Of a stretch of 35,849 nucleotides of DNA, positions 26,937 through 35,849 are shown piece by piece. The notes below the pieces were generated by a model, which searched no databases, had not been told where the DNA came from, and saw only the letters and a program-made list of their open reading frames with translations. Source of the stretch: an uncultured SAR116 cluster alpha proteobacterium (lineage in GTDB: Bacteria > Pseudomonadota > Alphaproteobacteria > Puniceispirillales > Marisalimonadaceae); assembly GCA_902528415.1 (NCBI GenBank), contig CABZSR010000016.1:1-35849 (forward strand). The letters are read 5' to 3'. The position numbers and the translations under genes were made by a program. Position 1 is the first letter of the stretch; every line of letters begins with the position of its first letter.

Positions 26937-28763
26937 ATGAGTAATAAATCTGAAAATACTCAATTCCAAAATGCAACTGCCTCTACTTTAAAGGCTGTTT
27001 CTGGAGATCTTGAAAGTGAAAGAGAAATTAAATTTTCTGGAAGTTCAAGTTATTTATCGTCAAAAGAAATTAGATTACCTCAAATTTTGAAAGAATTGGA
27101 TAGTACGCAGCTTTCAAGATTAAGGGGTGAATCTGATAAAATTGCTCTTAAAATAAAGCATCATGATCCCATAGTGCATAATAAGTATTTGCCATCATCA
27201 GATCTATCATCTCAAATATTTCAATTTGCTGAAGATTCTCGCATAGAATCTGTAGGGTCAAAAAATCTTGTTGGTATAAAGAATAATCTGCAAAATTTAG
27301 TTGAAGAAAAATTTAAAGAAACAATTTTGCCCATACCAGGCGGAGACGATAAAGAAGCTCTAATGAACGCACTACAGTTAGTAATTAGAGAAAAAATTAC
27401 TGGATGTAGTTCACCAGCAAACACCTCTTTATCGCTTGAAAAATGGCGTCCTTGGATTAATAGTAAAATAGGAAATTTACTAAATCAATTATCAGAAAAC
27501 ACCCAAGATCAAGAAAATTATGCTAAAAAAACTAAAGAATTGTTGACTGCTCTACAAGCAGACATAGGTGAGACAGATCAAAATAAATCTGGCGAAAATG
27601 AAGACGAGAGTAATGAAAGTAACACAGATGAAAGTGAAGATGATGGTTCTTCTGCCCAAAGTGAAAATGAAGATGATCAAGATGCAGGCTTAGATGGCGG
27701 CAGTGAAGCACAAGATGAAGATGGAGAAATAGATGGTGAAGCACAGGAAGGTGACTTAGAAGATCAGGATGGTGAGAGTGAAGGTGAAATAGCCTCTAAT
27801 CTTCTTCCCGGTCATAACCAAGGTAAAAATAATATTAATTATAATTACCAAGTTTTTTCTACAAAATATGATGAGATTATTAATGCTACAGATCTGTGCG
27901 AAGAGGAAGAATTAAGCAGACTTCGAGGTACTTTAGATAAACAACTCGAAACACTTCAAGGTGCTATTTCAAGATTAGCTAATAAGCTACAAAGAAAATT
28001 ACAAGCAAAACAAAATAGATCTTGGAATTTTGATCTTGAAGAGGGAATGCTTGATGCCTCAAAATTGTCAAGAATAATTACACAACCTTTATTTCCTCTT
28101 TCTTACAAACAAGAAAAAGATATGAAATTTAGAGATACAATCGTAACATTATTAATAGATAATTCTGGATCTATGAGAGGCCGTCCAATAACAATTGCTG
28201 CTATTTGTGCTGATATAATGGCAAGGACACTTGAAAGATGTGGAGTAAAAGTTGAGATACTTGGCTTTACTACTAAAGCTTGGAAGGGAGGACAATCCAG
28301 AGAAGAATGGATCAATAACGGCAAGCCTTCTTATCCAGGTAGATTGAATGACTTAAGACATATAATTTATAAACCTGCGGACGCTCCATGGAGAAGATCC
28401 AAGAATTCTCTTGGGTTAATGCTAAGAGAAGGTATTTTGAAAGAAAACATAGATGGTGAGGCATTAATCTGGGCCCATGAAAGATTATTAGGCAGGTTAG
28501 AAGAAAGAAAAATTCTTATGGTTGTAAGTGATGGTGCACCAGTTGATGATACTACATTATCTTCAAACAGTGGAAACTATCTAGAACTTCACTTGAAACA
28601 AGTTATTTCTTTTATTGAAAGCAAATCATCTGTTGAATTGGTCGCAATAGGAATAGGGCATGATGTTACTAGATATTACAATAAAGCTGTTACTTTAACT
28701 GACGCTGAACAACTTGGAGGGGCTTTAACAGAGCAGTTAGCTGATCTGTTTAATGAGGAGTAA
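26937..28763 (+). CDS. cobT: CobT, VWA/MIDAS subunit of cobaltochelatase type
   Basis: The protein is 608 residues. An N-terminal domain (1-205) is followed by an extremely acidic, low-complexity linker (211-285, mostly E, D, G, S, N), then [11 protein letters not shown] and a C-terminal von Willebrand A domain with the metal-ion-dependent adhesion site D408-N-S-G-S412 in [28 protein letters not shown] and [13 protein letters not shown] are family motifs. CobT is the partner of CobS in the chelatase complex. The acidic linker is known in CobT. The stop is one base from the rpmB stop on the other strand. Confidence 0.95.
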   Translation: MSNKSENTQFQNATASTLKAVSGDLESEREIKFSGSSSYLSSKEIRLPQILKELDSTQLSRLRGESDKIALKIKHHDPIVHNKYLPSSDLSSQIFQFAEDSRIESVGSKNLVGIKNNLQNLVEEKFKETILPIPGGDDKEALMNALQLVIREKITGCSSPANTSLSLEKWRPWINSKIGNLLNQLSENTQDQENYAKKTKELLTALQADIGETDQNKSGENEDESNESNTDESEDDGSSAQSENEDDQDAGLDGGSEAQDEDGEIDGEAQEGDLEDQDGESEGEIASNLLPGHNQGKNNINYNYQVFSTKYDEIINATDLCEEEELSRLRGTLDKQLETLQGAISRLANKLQRKLQAKQNRSWNFDLEEGMLDASKLSRIITQPLFPLSYKQEKDMKFRDTIVTLLIDNSGSMRGRPITIAAICADIMARTLERCGVKVEILGFTTKAWKGGQSREEWINNGKPSYPGRLNDLRHIIYKPADAPWRRSKNSLGLMLREGILKENIDGEALIWAHERLLGRLEERKILMVVSDGAPVDDTTLSSNSGNYLELHLKQVISFIESKSSVELVAIGIGHDVTRYYNKAVTLTDAEQLGGALTEQLADLFNEE

Positions 28764-28764
28764 T

Positions 28765-29064
28765 TTAAGAAGGTTTAGTTTCGTTTTTAATATTTTTTAA
28801 TATTAATTTTTTTACAGATATCGCTTCTGGAGCTAAAACTCTATTTTTTGTCTTAGTTAGATAATCGTCTAAACCACCATTTTTTTCAACCGACCTTAAA
28901 GCACGTACGCTTACCTTCAAACTAATGAATTTATCCAATGTTTTACTAAAAAATTTAACATTTTGAAGATTAGGTAAAAATTTTCTTTTTGTTTTATTTT
29001 TAGCATGACTGACGTTATTTCCACTCATAACATTTTTACCAGAAATTTCACAAACCCTAGACAT
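28765..29064 (-). CDS. rpmB: 50S ribosomal protein L28
   Basis: L28 is a large-subunit protein. The protein is 99 residues, the longer alphaproteobacterial form. MSRVCEISGKNVMSGNNVSH is the hallmark N-terminus, followed by KTKRKFLPNLQ and SVRALRSVEKNGGLDDYL. The ATG follows AGGGG with six bases of spacing, and a good promoter lies upstream at 29091-29119. The first Cys is present but the second Cys of zinc-binding L28 forms is absent. Confidence 0.97.
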   Translation of the reverse strand: MSRVCEISGKNVMSGNNVSHAKNKTKRKFLPNLQNVKFFSKTLDKFISLKVSVRALRSVEKNGGLDDYLTKTKNRVLAPEAISVKKLILKNIKNETKPS

Positions 29065-29090
29065 TTTTAACCCCTATAAGTAATTGGGTG

Positions 29091-29119
29091 TTTATAAAAT
29101 ATGCTTTTTGAAAGGTCAA
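29091..29119 (-). promoter_or_regulatory. Sigma-70-like promoter of rpmB
   Basis: On the minus strand TTGACC (29119-29114) and TATAAA (29096-29091) are separated by exactly 17 bases. Transcription would start near 29084 and give a leader of about 20 bases with AGGGG before the rpmB ATG. It matches the consensus better than anything else I found in the window. Confidence 0.65.
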
Positions 29120-29142
29120 GTTAAATGGGACTAGAAAGTAAT

Positions 29143-30270
29143 TTAAGTTTGAAAATTATCTAGAATCCCATTATTAGCAATCTTCATCGCAGCTTCAGGA
29201 TTATCAACTATACCTCTAACATCGTTAATTGAACTTATTTTGTCTCTGTTCATTAATTGCTGTAACCCTTTTAAAATATTGTCAGCAATTAAAGGGCCAA
29301 CAAATGTCATAGAGGAATATAATTGAACGAGATGAGCCCCACACAAAATTTTAGCATAAGCAGATTTAGCATCTAACACTCCACCAGCAGCAATTAAATA
29401 TAAATTATATTTTTTGTGTTTTATTATTTTATTAGCTAAAGCCAAAAAAGTGGTCGATTTAGTAAAAAGTGGTTTTCCAGAAAGCCCCCCCTCTTCATGC
29501 AAATTATCCGGATGAAGATCTTTGTATCTATCCACAGTTGTATTGGAAATTATTAAGCCTGCAATATTATTTTTATTAGCGGTTTCAATTATTAGATTCA
29601 AATTGTTTTCGGTTATATCAGGAGAAATTTTTAAAAATATTGGTAAGTGTAACTTCAATTTTTTAGATTTGGCAATACCATTTTTTACAGATATAAGGAC
29701 TTTTTCTAAGTTTTCAGTTTCATGAAAATCTCTTAAATTTGGTGTGTTAGGGGAAGATATATTTATAGTAAGATAATCAGCAAACTCTGATAGGTCTTTA
29801 GAAAGTATTTCATAATCTTTAAATCTATTATTGCTATCTTTGTTTGGCCCTATATTAATACCTAAAACAAAATCGCTACCAACTGGAAATTTTTTTCTGT
29901 AATGTTTTAATTTTATTATAGCCTGAGCCATTCCCAAATTATTAAATCCATTTCTATTTATTATTGCTTGGTCTTTTTCTAATCTGAATACTCTTGGTTT
30001 GGGGTTTCCATACTGTGGTAATGGGGTAATGGTTCCAACTTCAGTTAATCCAAAATTCAGATGATGAATTTTTTCAATTATCTGTGCATTTTTATCAAAA
30101 CCTGCTGCAACTCCAAGAAAATTACTAAAATATAAGTTATTAATTTTAACTGGAATTTCTATTCGCTTTAATCTTGGATGCAATCCTAACTTTAACGCAA
30201 TTAAAGATATTTGATGAGCAATTTCAGGTTCAAGTTTTCTGACAAAAAAAGTAATAAATTTCCAGATCAT
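29143..30270 (-). CDS. pyrD: Dihydroorotate dehydrogenase (quinone), class 2
   Basis: The enzyme oxidises dihydroorotate to orotate with FMN and passes electrons to quinone at the inner membrane. The protein is 375 residues. The extended N-terminal helical membrane-association part (1-40) and the catalytic Ser in NISSPNTPNLR identify class 2. GVAAGFDKN, VGTITPLPQYGNPKPRVFRL, NRNGFNN, IISNTT and LIAAGGVLDA are FMN- and orotate-binding segments. lysK is seven bases upstream, and rpmB follows downstream with its own promoter. Confidence 0.97.
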   Translation of the reverse strand: MIWKFITFFVRKLEPEIAHQISLIALKLGLHPRLKRIEIPVKINNLYFSNFLGVAAGFDKNAQIIEKIHHLNFGLTEVGTITPLPQYGNPKPRVFRLEKDQAIINRNGFNNLGMAQAIIKLKHYRKKFPVGSDFVLGINIGPNKDSNNRFKDYEILSKDLSEFADYLTINISSPNTPNLRDFHETENLEKVLISVKNGIAKSKKLKLHLPIFLKISPDITENNLNLIIETANKNNIAGLIISNTTVDRYKDLHPDNLHEEGGLSGKPLFTKSTTFLALANKIIKHKKYNLYLIAAGGVLDAKSAYAKILCGAHLVQLYSSMTFVGPLIADNILKGLQQLMNRDKISSINDVRGIVDNPEAAMKIANNGILDNFQT

Positions 30271-30277
30271 TCTTTAC

Positions 30278-31879
30278 CTATTCTTTAACTAATTCACCTT
30301 CAAGTACTTTTTCTAATAGTTCTTTAGTTGTTTCTATGCCATAAAGCTTTATAAAACTTCCCATCCTAGGACCTTCTGGTTGACCCAATACAGTTTCGTA
30401 CAATCCTTTGAACCAATCACGTAAATTTTGATAGTCTAATTTTTTTCCTATAGAAAATATGATAGATTGTATTTCATCTGATGAGGTTTCTTTATCTAAA
30501 GTTGATAAAATTTCAATTAATTCTGTAATCCCTTTTTTTTCTTTGTCTGAAGGTAATCTATATTTTTTTTGAGGTTCAATCATCTCTTTATAAAAATTAA
30601 CGGCTAAGTTAATTAACCCCTCTATTTCATCTGTTCTTTTTATATCTGAAGCATAGCTTGAAACATATCCCCAAACTGTATCCGTATCATTTGCATGACA
30701 TACTGATGCTAAATTTAGTAATAAGGTATAAGTAACAGGCAAATCATTAATTTTGGGTAAGCCTTTGTGAATATGCCAAACAGGATTATTAATTTTTTCA
30801 TTATCTGTTTGTTCATTATATTTTTTTAAATGTGCAAAATATTCATCCGTAGTTTTAGGAATAACATCAAAAAAAAGTCTTTTGGCTCTCTTAGGATTTG
30901 TAAACATAAAAAGACTTAAAGATTCTGCAGTGCCGTATCTTAACCATTCTTCAATAGATAATCCATTCCCTTTCGATTTTGAAATCTTCTCGCCATTATT
31001 GTCTAGAAAAAGTTCGTAAGAAAAACCAGATGGTGGTGAAGATCCAAGAATTCGTAAAATTTTACTAGATAAAATTACACTTTCTGATAAATCCTTTCCT
31101 GACATTTCATAGTCAACTCCAAGGGCAAGCCAGCGCATTGCCCAATCACATTTCCATTGTAACTTGCAAGCACCACCTAAGATGGATACTGTAATTGTTG
31201 TTTTTGAATCTTCGTCAAAATAACTAACTGTATTGTTTTTATTATCAATAGAGGTGATATTTACCTGTAAAACCTTTCCTGACTTAGGACAAACGGGTAA
31301 GAATGGACTATAGGTTTTTTTTCGTTCTTCTCCTAAGGTAGGTAGGATTACATTTTTGATATCTTCGTAATGTAATAAAATCTTTTTAAGAGCATTATCA
31401 AACTTACCACTTTTATAACAGTTAGTTGCAGAAATAAATTCATACTCGAAACTGAATCGGTCTAAAAATTCTTTCAATTTAGAATTATTGTGAGCTCCAA
31501 AACTATCAAACTTTCCAAATGGATCTGGAACATTCGTTAGTGGATGATCTATATAATTTTCTAGCAAAGTCTTATTAGGAACATTCTCAGGAACTTTACG
31601 AAAACCATCCATATCATCTGAAAAACAAATTAATTTTGTATTTTTTCCAGTCAAAGTTTGGAAAGCAAAACGTACTATGTTAGTCCTGGCGACTTCTCCA
31701 AAAGTCCCTATGTGGGGCAATCCAGAGGGACCATATCCAGTTTCGAACAAAACTGGCGGTTCATTTTCTTCACCCGACTTGCTTCCTATTTGTTTTAATC
31801 TATCTCTTAAATTTCTTGCTTCAACAAAAGGCCATGAATTCGATTTTTCAGCAATTTTTTGTACTTCAGAATTGTTCAT
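30278..31879 (-). CDS. lysK: Class I lysyl-tRNA synthetase
   Basis: This charges tRNA-Lys with a class I catalytic fold, unrelated to the usual class II LysS. The protein is 533 residues. The HIGH-type motif is HIGT (56-59) in GPSGLPHIGTFGEVAR, and the KMSKS-type motif is KISKSKGN (298-305). WKCDWAMRWLALGVDYEMSG is typical of the family. The C-terminal helical domain covers about 365-533. Class I LysRS is widespread in archaea and alphaproteobacteria. It forms a pair with pyrD. No class II lysS is visible here. Confidence 0.96.
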   Translation of the reverse strand: MNNSEVQKIAEKSNSWPFVEARNLRDRLKQIGSKSGEENEPPVLFETGYGPSGLPHIGTFGEVARTNIVRFAFQTLTGKNTKLICFSDDMDGFRKVPENVPNKTLLENYIDHPLTNVPDPFGKFDSFGAHNNSKLKEFLDRFSFEYEFISATNCYKSGKFDNALKKILLHYEDIKNVILPTLGEERKKTYSPFLPVCPKSGKVLQVNITSIDNKNNTVSYFDEDSKTTITVSILGGACKLQWKCDWAMRWLALGVDYEMSGKDLSESVILSSKILRILGSSPPSGFSYELFLDNNGEKISKSKGNGLSIEEWLRYGTAESLSLFMFTNPKRAKRLFFDVIPKTTDEYFAHLKKYNEQTDNEKINNPVWHIHKGLPKINDLPVTYTLLLNLASVCHANDTDTVWGYVSSYASDIKRTDEIEGLINLAVNFYKEMIEPQKKYRLPSDKEKKGITELIEILSTLDKETSSDEIQSIIFSIGKKLDYQNLRDWFKGLYETVLGQPEGPRMGSFIKLYGIETTKELLEKVLEGELVKE

Positions 31880-31954
31880 AATTTATTTCTTATTATTTTA
31901 TAATATAGCTATATCAGTTAAGTCAGGTAGGCAACAATTTATAAACATCTAAAC

Positions 31955-31990
31955 ATAAAAAAACACCTCTAATGTTAATTAGAAGTGTTG
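31955..31990 (-). terminator. Intrinsic terminator of groESL
   Basis: On the minus strand the arms AACACTTCTAAT and ATTAGAGGTGTT form a 12-base-pair stem (31989-31962, one G-T pair) with loop TAAC, followed by a T-run (31963-31957). It begins about 25 bases after the groEL stop. It is the only strong intrinsic terminator I could identify in the window. Confidence 0.85.
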
Positions 31991-32013
31991 TATAGTTTTA
32001 ATCAGGATTATGG

Positions 32014-33696
<1,683 letters not shown>

Positions 33697-33744
33697 CTAT
33701 TCCTTTCAAATTATAAAGTAATTATTATTTAATTTAGAGAATAA

Positions 33745-34032
33745 TTAACCCATTATTCCCATAATATCGCTTTCTTTCATGATCAATAGATCTTTACCAT
33801 CAAGCTTGACTTCAGTGCCGGACCATTTTCCGAAAAGTACAACATCATTTTCTTTAACATCCAAAGGTTGAACTTTACCTGTCTCGTCACGCGCACCAGA
33901 ACCTGCTGCAATAATTTTACCTTGCATAGGCTTTTCTTGAGCTGAATCTGGAATAATTATTCCACTAGCAGTTTTTTCTTCAGCTTCAAGACGCTCAACT
34001 ACTACTCTATCGTGAAGTGGCCTAAACTTCAT
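33745..34032 (-). CDS. groES: Co-chaperonin GroES
   Basis: GroES is the heptameric lid of GroEL. The protein is 95 residues. It begins [20 protein letters not shown], has the mobile-loop [27 protein letters not shown], and ends [14 protein letters not shown] lies about nine bases before the ATG. It is followed by groEL, and a heat-shock-like promoter lies 65-95 bases upstream. Confidence 0.98.
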   Translation of the reverse strand: MKFRPLHDRVVVERLEAEEKTASGIIIPDSAQEKPMQGKIIAAGSGARDETGKVQPLDVKENDVVLFGKWSGTEVKLDGKDLLIMKESDIMGIMG

Positions 34033-34205
34033 GCCTTAATCTCCCTTATTTAAAAAAGTTAAAATTAAACAATAAATCCATTATTGATGATGCTTAAATA
34101 ATGTTTTATTGTTAACTTTCAAGACAAAAAAATTTTTTTTTTTAAATATTGTTTTTGTTAAATTTATTCACACATATACATAGTAATTTACAAATATTTG
34201 TTAAT
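34033..34205. promoter_or_regulatory. Divergent groES / ctaA intergenic region
   Basis: The 173-base AT-rich gap holds the groESL promoter listed separately, a 13-base T-run near 34143, and the ctaA upstream region. A TTG at 34149 could extend ctaA by 19 residues but is not preferred. No RNA gene or operator repeat was noticed. Confidence 0.4.
34098..34123 (-). promoter_or_regulatory. Sigma-32-like promoter of groESL
   Basis: On the minus strand CTTGAA (34123-34118), 14 bases, then CATTAT (34103-34098) and TTA resembles the alphaproteobacterial heat-shock promoter (CTTG... C-TAT-T). A sigma-70 reading, TTGAAA with 16 bases to TATTTA, overlaps it. No CIRCE inverted repeat (TTAGCACTC/GAGTGCTAA) is present, so HrcA control is unlikely. 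Confidence 0.5.
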
Positions 34206-35219
34206 ATGGAACCTATCTCACAATCTGTTCAAATTCGCATATGGTTACTGTCAACTATCATTATGGTTATACTAATGATTTTGATTGGAGGAGTAACGAG
34301 ATTAACTGATTCTGGTCTATCAATGGTAGAATGGCGCCCACTTTGGGGTTTCCTTCCTCCAATTTCGCAATTTGAATGGAATAGGGTATTTGAATTATAT
34401 ATGAAATCACCAGAATACATTTTTAAGAATAAGGGAATGGGCTTAGAAGAATTCAAGGAAATATTTTTTTGGGAATATTTTCATAGGCTTTGGGGAAGGT
34501 TAATTGGAATTATTTTTATAATTCCATTTTTATTTTTTCTAATTGTAAAAAAGATACCGAAATCAATTTTATCAAAATTATTTTTAATCTTATTTTTAGG
34601 CGGATTGCAGGGCTTGATAGGTTGGTGGATGGTCAAGTCGGGCCTAGTAAATGACCCAACTGTTTCCCAATACCGTCTAACAATTCATTTATCTAATGCT
34701 TTGTTAATACTATCTCTTTTAATTTGGGTTTATCTTGATGTTAAAGAAGGTGTTTCCCAAATCAAACCAGATTTTAGTTTTTTTATGTTTTCTATATTAT
34801 TTATAACTATTATAGCTGGTGCATTTGTTGCAGGAATGGATGCTGGCTTGATGTATAACGAGTACCCTTTTATGGGAGACAATTTAATACCTGAAAATTA
34901 TGGTGAATATCAATTATTAGACCCATTTGAAAATCCAGCATCTGCTCAATTTCATCATAGACATTTAGCTTTATTTACTACGTTGTGCGCTCTGTTTTAT
35001 TGTTATAAGTATTACTTCGAGAGTGAAGACAAAAAAGTTAAAAAACTATCTTTGCTCATATCTATCGTAGTATGCTCACAATTCACGTTAGGAATAATAA
35101 CACTAATTAATATGGTGCCAGTATATTTAGGGGCAATACATCAAACTGGAGCTGTAATTTTAATTATCTCATTAATATGTTCTATGCACAGACTTAATTT
35201 AATTGAAAAACTTAATTGA
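34206..35219 (+). CDS. ctaA: Haem A synthase, COX15/CtaA type
   Basis: The enzyme oxidises the C8 methyl of haem O to a formyl group, giving haem A for aa3-type cytochrome oxidase. The protein is 337 residues from the ATG at 34206, with about eight membrane helices. Family motifs are [19 protein letters not shown] (28-46), H93 in [10 protein letters not shown]161 in LTIHLSN, NEYPFMG, HHRH (250-253) and H312 in GAIHQTGAV. The paired histidines bind the two haems. Its presence implies an aerobic respiratory chain. It converges on aspS with an 8-base overlap. Confidence 0.95.
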   Translation: MEPISQSVQIRIWLLSTIIMVILMILIGGVTRLTDSGLSMVEWRPLWGFLPPISQFEWNRVFELYMKSPEYIFKNKGMGLEEFKEIFFWEYFHRLWGRLIGIIFIIPFLFFLIVKKIPKSILSKLFLILFLGGLQGLIGWWMVKSGLVNDPTVSQYRLTIHLSNALLILSLLIWVYLDVKEGVSQIKPDFSFFMFSILFITIIAGAFVAGMDAGLMYNEYPFMGDNLIPENYGEYQLLDPFENPASAQFHHRHLALFTTLCALFYCYKYYFESEDKKVKKLSLLISIVVCSQFTLGIITLINMVPVYLGAIHQTGAVILIISLICSMHRLNLIEKLN

Positions 35220-35849
35220 TTTTTGTTTTCTTATCTAACTTTATCCCAAGTTCCTTAAGTTGAGCATCGTTAATTTCGTTGGGAGCATTCATCATTAAGT
35301 CTTCTGCTTTTCCTGTCATTGGAAATAAAATCACTTCTCTTATATTTGGCTCATCCGCTAATAACATCACAATTCTATCTATACCTGGGGCTATTCCTCC
35401 ATGGGGCGGCGCTCCGAATTTAAAAGCATTAATCATACCAGGAAATTTGTTGTCTACCACATCACGTTTATGACCTGCAATTTCAAAAGCTTTGTACATT
35501 ATTTCTGGTACATGATTTCGTATCGCACCAGATGAAAGCTCAATTCCGTTACAAACCAAGTCATATTGGAAAGCTAATATTTCTAGTGGGTCTTTATTTA
35601 AAAGAGCTTCCATTCCGCCTTGGGGCATAGAAAATGGATTATGTGAAAATTCTATTTCACCAGTTTTATCATCTTTTTCATACATTGGATAGTCTACCAC
35701 CCAACAGAATTTAAAGATATCGTGCTCTATTAATTTTCTGTCATTTGCAATCTTAACTCTTGCTTTCCCTGCTAAATTTGCTGCTTCATTTTCATTCGCA
35801 CACGAAAAAAATAAAGCATCACCATCTTTAAGATCAAATAAAGCTTTCA
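35212..35849 (-). CDS. aspS: Aspartyl-tRNA synthetase, C-terminal part
   Basis: The frame is open to the right edge, so the start lies beyond the window; about 212 residues are visible. Part of the bacterial GAD insertion ([18 protein letters not shown]) comes first, then [13 protein letters not shown] and [27 protein letters not shown] carries class II motif 3. The C-terminus [17 protein letters not shown] differs from the E. coli-type FPKT form and matches the alphaproteobacterial type, which may also charge tRNA-Asn where AsnRS is absent. That last point is inference. Confidence 0.95.
   Translation of the reverse strand, partial: KALFDLKDGDALFFSCANENEAANLAGKARVKIANDRKLIEHDIFKFCWVVDYPMYEKDDKTGEIEFSHNPFSMPQGGMEALLNKDPLEILAFQYDLVCNGIELSSGAIRNHVPEIMYKAFEIAGHKRDVVDNKFPGMINAFKFGAPPHGGIAPGIDRIVMLLADEPNIREVILFPMTGKAEDLMMNAPNEINDAQLKELGIKLDKKTKIN

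Noticed and set aside
34033-34205. CIRCE operator upstream of groES
   Set aside because: No TTAGCACTC/GAGTGCTAA pair on either strand in the gap.

Overview
The window is a gene-dense, strongly AT-rich stretch of bacterial chromosome that I read as an alphaproteobacterium with a streamlined genome, probably a marine SAR11-, AEGEAN-169- or HIMB59-like lineage. The exact lineage is inference. Alphaproteobacterial markers are the DUF4167 and DUF1178 proteins, a class I lysyl-tRNA synthetase, the bolA / J-domain protein / cobS / cobT / rpmB block, and the secA-ppiC-argJ-mutT and xerD-accA neighbourhoods. No tRNA, rRNA, CRISPR array, insertion sequence or prophage was seen. No gene-free stretch exceeds about 180 bases. 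TGA is used as a stop (end of the J-domain gene and of ctaA), so the code is standard.

Layout. 1-377 is the C-terminal end of an M23 murein peptidase. 382-10505 is a minus-strand run, in transcription order lysC, rodZ-like, ispG, hisS, prfA, prmC, DUF4167, clpB. 10565-11335 is ubiG, divergent from lysC. 11337-14422 is secA followed by DUF1178 on the minus strand. 14549-18144 is a plus-strand run ppiC, argJ, mutT, grxC, carbon-nitrogen hydrolase. 18130-21867 is a compact minus-strand run: a 46-residue membrane protein, an unknown 554-residue exported protein, xerD and accA. 22010-24981 is aroK-aroB-corC. 24991-29064 is bolA (minus), J-domain protein, cobS and cobT (plus), then rpmB (minus). 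29143-31879 is lysK-pyrD. 32014-34032 is groES-groEL with a clear terminator and a heat-shock-like promoter. 34206-35219 is ctaA, and the C-terminal part of aspS runs off the right edge.

Most genes are core functions: protein synthesis and release (prfA, prmC, hisS, lysK, aspS, rpmB), folding and disaggregation (groESL, clpB, ppiC, J protein), secretion (secA), and biosynthesis of isoprenoids, shikimate, arginine, pyrimidine, aspartate-family amino acids, fatty acids, ubiquinone and haem A. All six convergent junctions are extremely tight, from a 15-base overlap to a 9-base gap, which fits genome streamlining.

The oddest signals concern translation starts. Two otherwise intact genes, clpB and the carbon-nitrogen hydrolase, have no ATG, GTG or TTG in frame where their conserved N-termini begin. 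Each has an ATA codon at the expected position, and in the hydrolase that ATA overlaps the grxC stop codon behind a good Shine-Dalgarno sequence. Three more genes (prfA, lysC, the 554-residue protein) appear to start with TTG. Also notable are a cobS-cobT pair without cobN in view, next to a zinc-finger J-domain protein, and a small membrane protein plus large exported protein of unknown role in the xerD-accA operon.
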